A DNA stretch of 7,533 bases, from the NCBI GenBank assembly GCA_020328135.1, contig JAIXNA010000042.1:1-7533 (forward strand). Direction: 5' to 3'. The DNA is from Candidatus Endomicrobiellum dinenymphae. Lineage in GTDB: Bacteria; Elusimicrobiota; Endomicrobiia; Endomicrobiales; Endomicrobiaceae. Of this stretch, positions 7,202 to 7,533 are shown piece after piece. Position 1 is the stretch's first letter, and each line of letters begins with the position of its first letter. Under the pieces are notes generated by a model. The model ran no database searches. It was not told the DNA's origin and saw only the letters and a program-made list of their open reading frames with translations. The position numbers and the translations under genes are program-made.

Positions 7202-7234
7202 TACAAAATTTCAGCTAGAATAAGGAGATGTGTC

Positions 7235-7533
7235 ATGAGAAAACCATTAATGGCAGGAAATTGGAAGATGAATAAAACTATCTCAGAGGCTGTAAGTGTT
7301 ATAAAAGCTCTAAAAAGCGCTGTTGCTGATGTAAAAGACGTTGAAATTTTGCTTTGCCCTACATTTACTGCTCTTTATGCTGTGAGCAATGAAGTTAAGG
7401 GTTCAAATATTAATATTGGAGCGCAGAATCTTTTTTGGGAGACAAAGGGAGCTTTTACTGGAGAAATTTCTCCAGTAAAAGCTCCCTTTGTCTCCCAAAA
7501 AAGATTCTGCGCTCCAATATTAATATTTGAACC
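7235..7533 (+). CDS. tpiA: Triosephosphate isomerase, N-terminal part; frame corrupted beyond about 7476
   Basis: The ATG at 7235 follows AAGGAG at 7222-7227 with a 7-nt spacer. The product interconverts dihydroxyacetone phosphate and glyceraldehyde 3-phosphate in glycolysis and gluconeogenesis in the cytoplasm. The start MRKPLMAGNWKMNK carries the substrate-binding Asn9 and Lys11 of the family. LLCPTFTAL and NIGAQNLFW follow, then KGAFTGEISP with the conserved TGEISP at residues 75-80 (bases 7457-7474). About 80 of the usual roughly 250 residues are present; the catalytic His and Glu lie beyond the window. After residue 80 or 81 the frame stays open to the end, but the protein no longer resembles the family because the DNA is the reverse complement of the preceding coding sequence (inverted repeat 7400-7533). 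Only 7235 to about 7476 should be taken as real tpiA. The gene probably has its own promoter at 7077-7106. Confidence 0.9.
   Translation, partial: MRKPLMAGNWKMNKTISEAVSVIKALKSAVADVKDVEILLCPTFTALYAVSNEVKGSNINIGAQNLFWETKGAFTGEISPVKAPFVSQKRFCAPILIFE
7400..7533. repeat. Perfect 67-bp inverted repeat with no spacer, at the window end
   Basis: Bases 7400-7466 are exactly the reverse complement of 7467-7533, with the axis between 7466 and 7467 and no unpaired loop; the right arm runs to the last base of the window. The centre is a 20-bp palindrome, ACTGGAGAAATTTCTCCAGT (7457-7476), which in frame encodes the conserved TGEISP of triosephosphate isomerase and so is probably genuine. The outer part of the right arm copies tpiA coding sequence backwards. 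This is the pattern of snap-back synthesis or a chimeric read or contig end, rather than of a biological repeat. Confidence 0.95.

Noticed and set aside
7477..7533. Open frame continuing tpiA to the window end as a divergent C-terminus
   Set aside because: The DNA here is the exact reverse complement of the preceding tpiA bases, so the residues are a by-product of the fold-back.

Overview
The window is low-GC bacterial DNA with every recognisable gene on the + strand, spaced tightly. It appears to come from a strict anaerobe with a fermentative, hydrogen-linked metabolism: it holds both subunits of an NfnAB-type ferredoxin:NADP oxidoreductase, the [FeFe]-hydrogenase maturation GTPase HydF, and the start of triosephosphate isomerase. 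One gene product has a signal peptide followed by what looks like an outer-membrane beta-barrel end, which points to a diderm. The combination would fit the Elusimicrobia/Endomicrobia group or a similar gut or sediment anaerobe; this is a guess from gene content and style, not a demonstrated placement.

Layout. 1-267: C-terminal end of a protein resembling the COG3014 family of envelope-associated hypotheticals. 268-373: gap with a plausible sigma70-type promoter. 374-1591: exported HExxH protein with a beta-rich C-terminus, not recognised as a named family. 1606-2451 and 2436-3809: nfnA and nfnB, overlapping by 16 nt. 3814-5808: LtaS/MdoB-type membrane phosphoglycerol-transferase-like enzyme. 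5859-7088: hydF. 7089-7234: intergenic region with an extended -10 promoter whose -35 lies in the end of hydF, plus two kinds of short repeat. 7235 to the end: tpiA, cut off.

The genes from 374 to 7088 have gaps of 14, -16, 4 and 50 nt and no convincing terminator between them, so they may be one transcript. NfnAB would balance NADH, NADPH and reduced ferredoxin, while HydF supports the hydrogenase that disposes of reductant as H2. The two envelope genes have no evident metabolic link to these.

The last 134 bases (7400-7533) are a perfect, spacer-free inverted repeat that turns back on tpiA coding sequence at a natural short palindrome encoding the conserved TGEISP motif. This is almost certainly a fold-back artefact at a contig end; the tpiA reading frame should not be trusted beyond about 7476. 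I found no convincing new multi-gene system. The least explained items are the HExxH/beta-barrel protein and the repeat-bearing tpiA leader.
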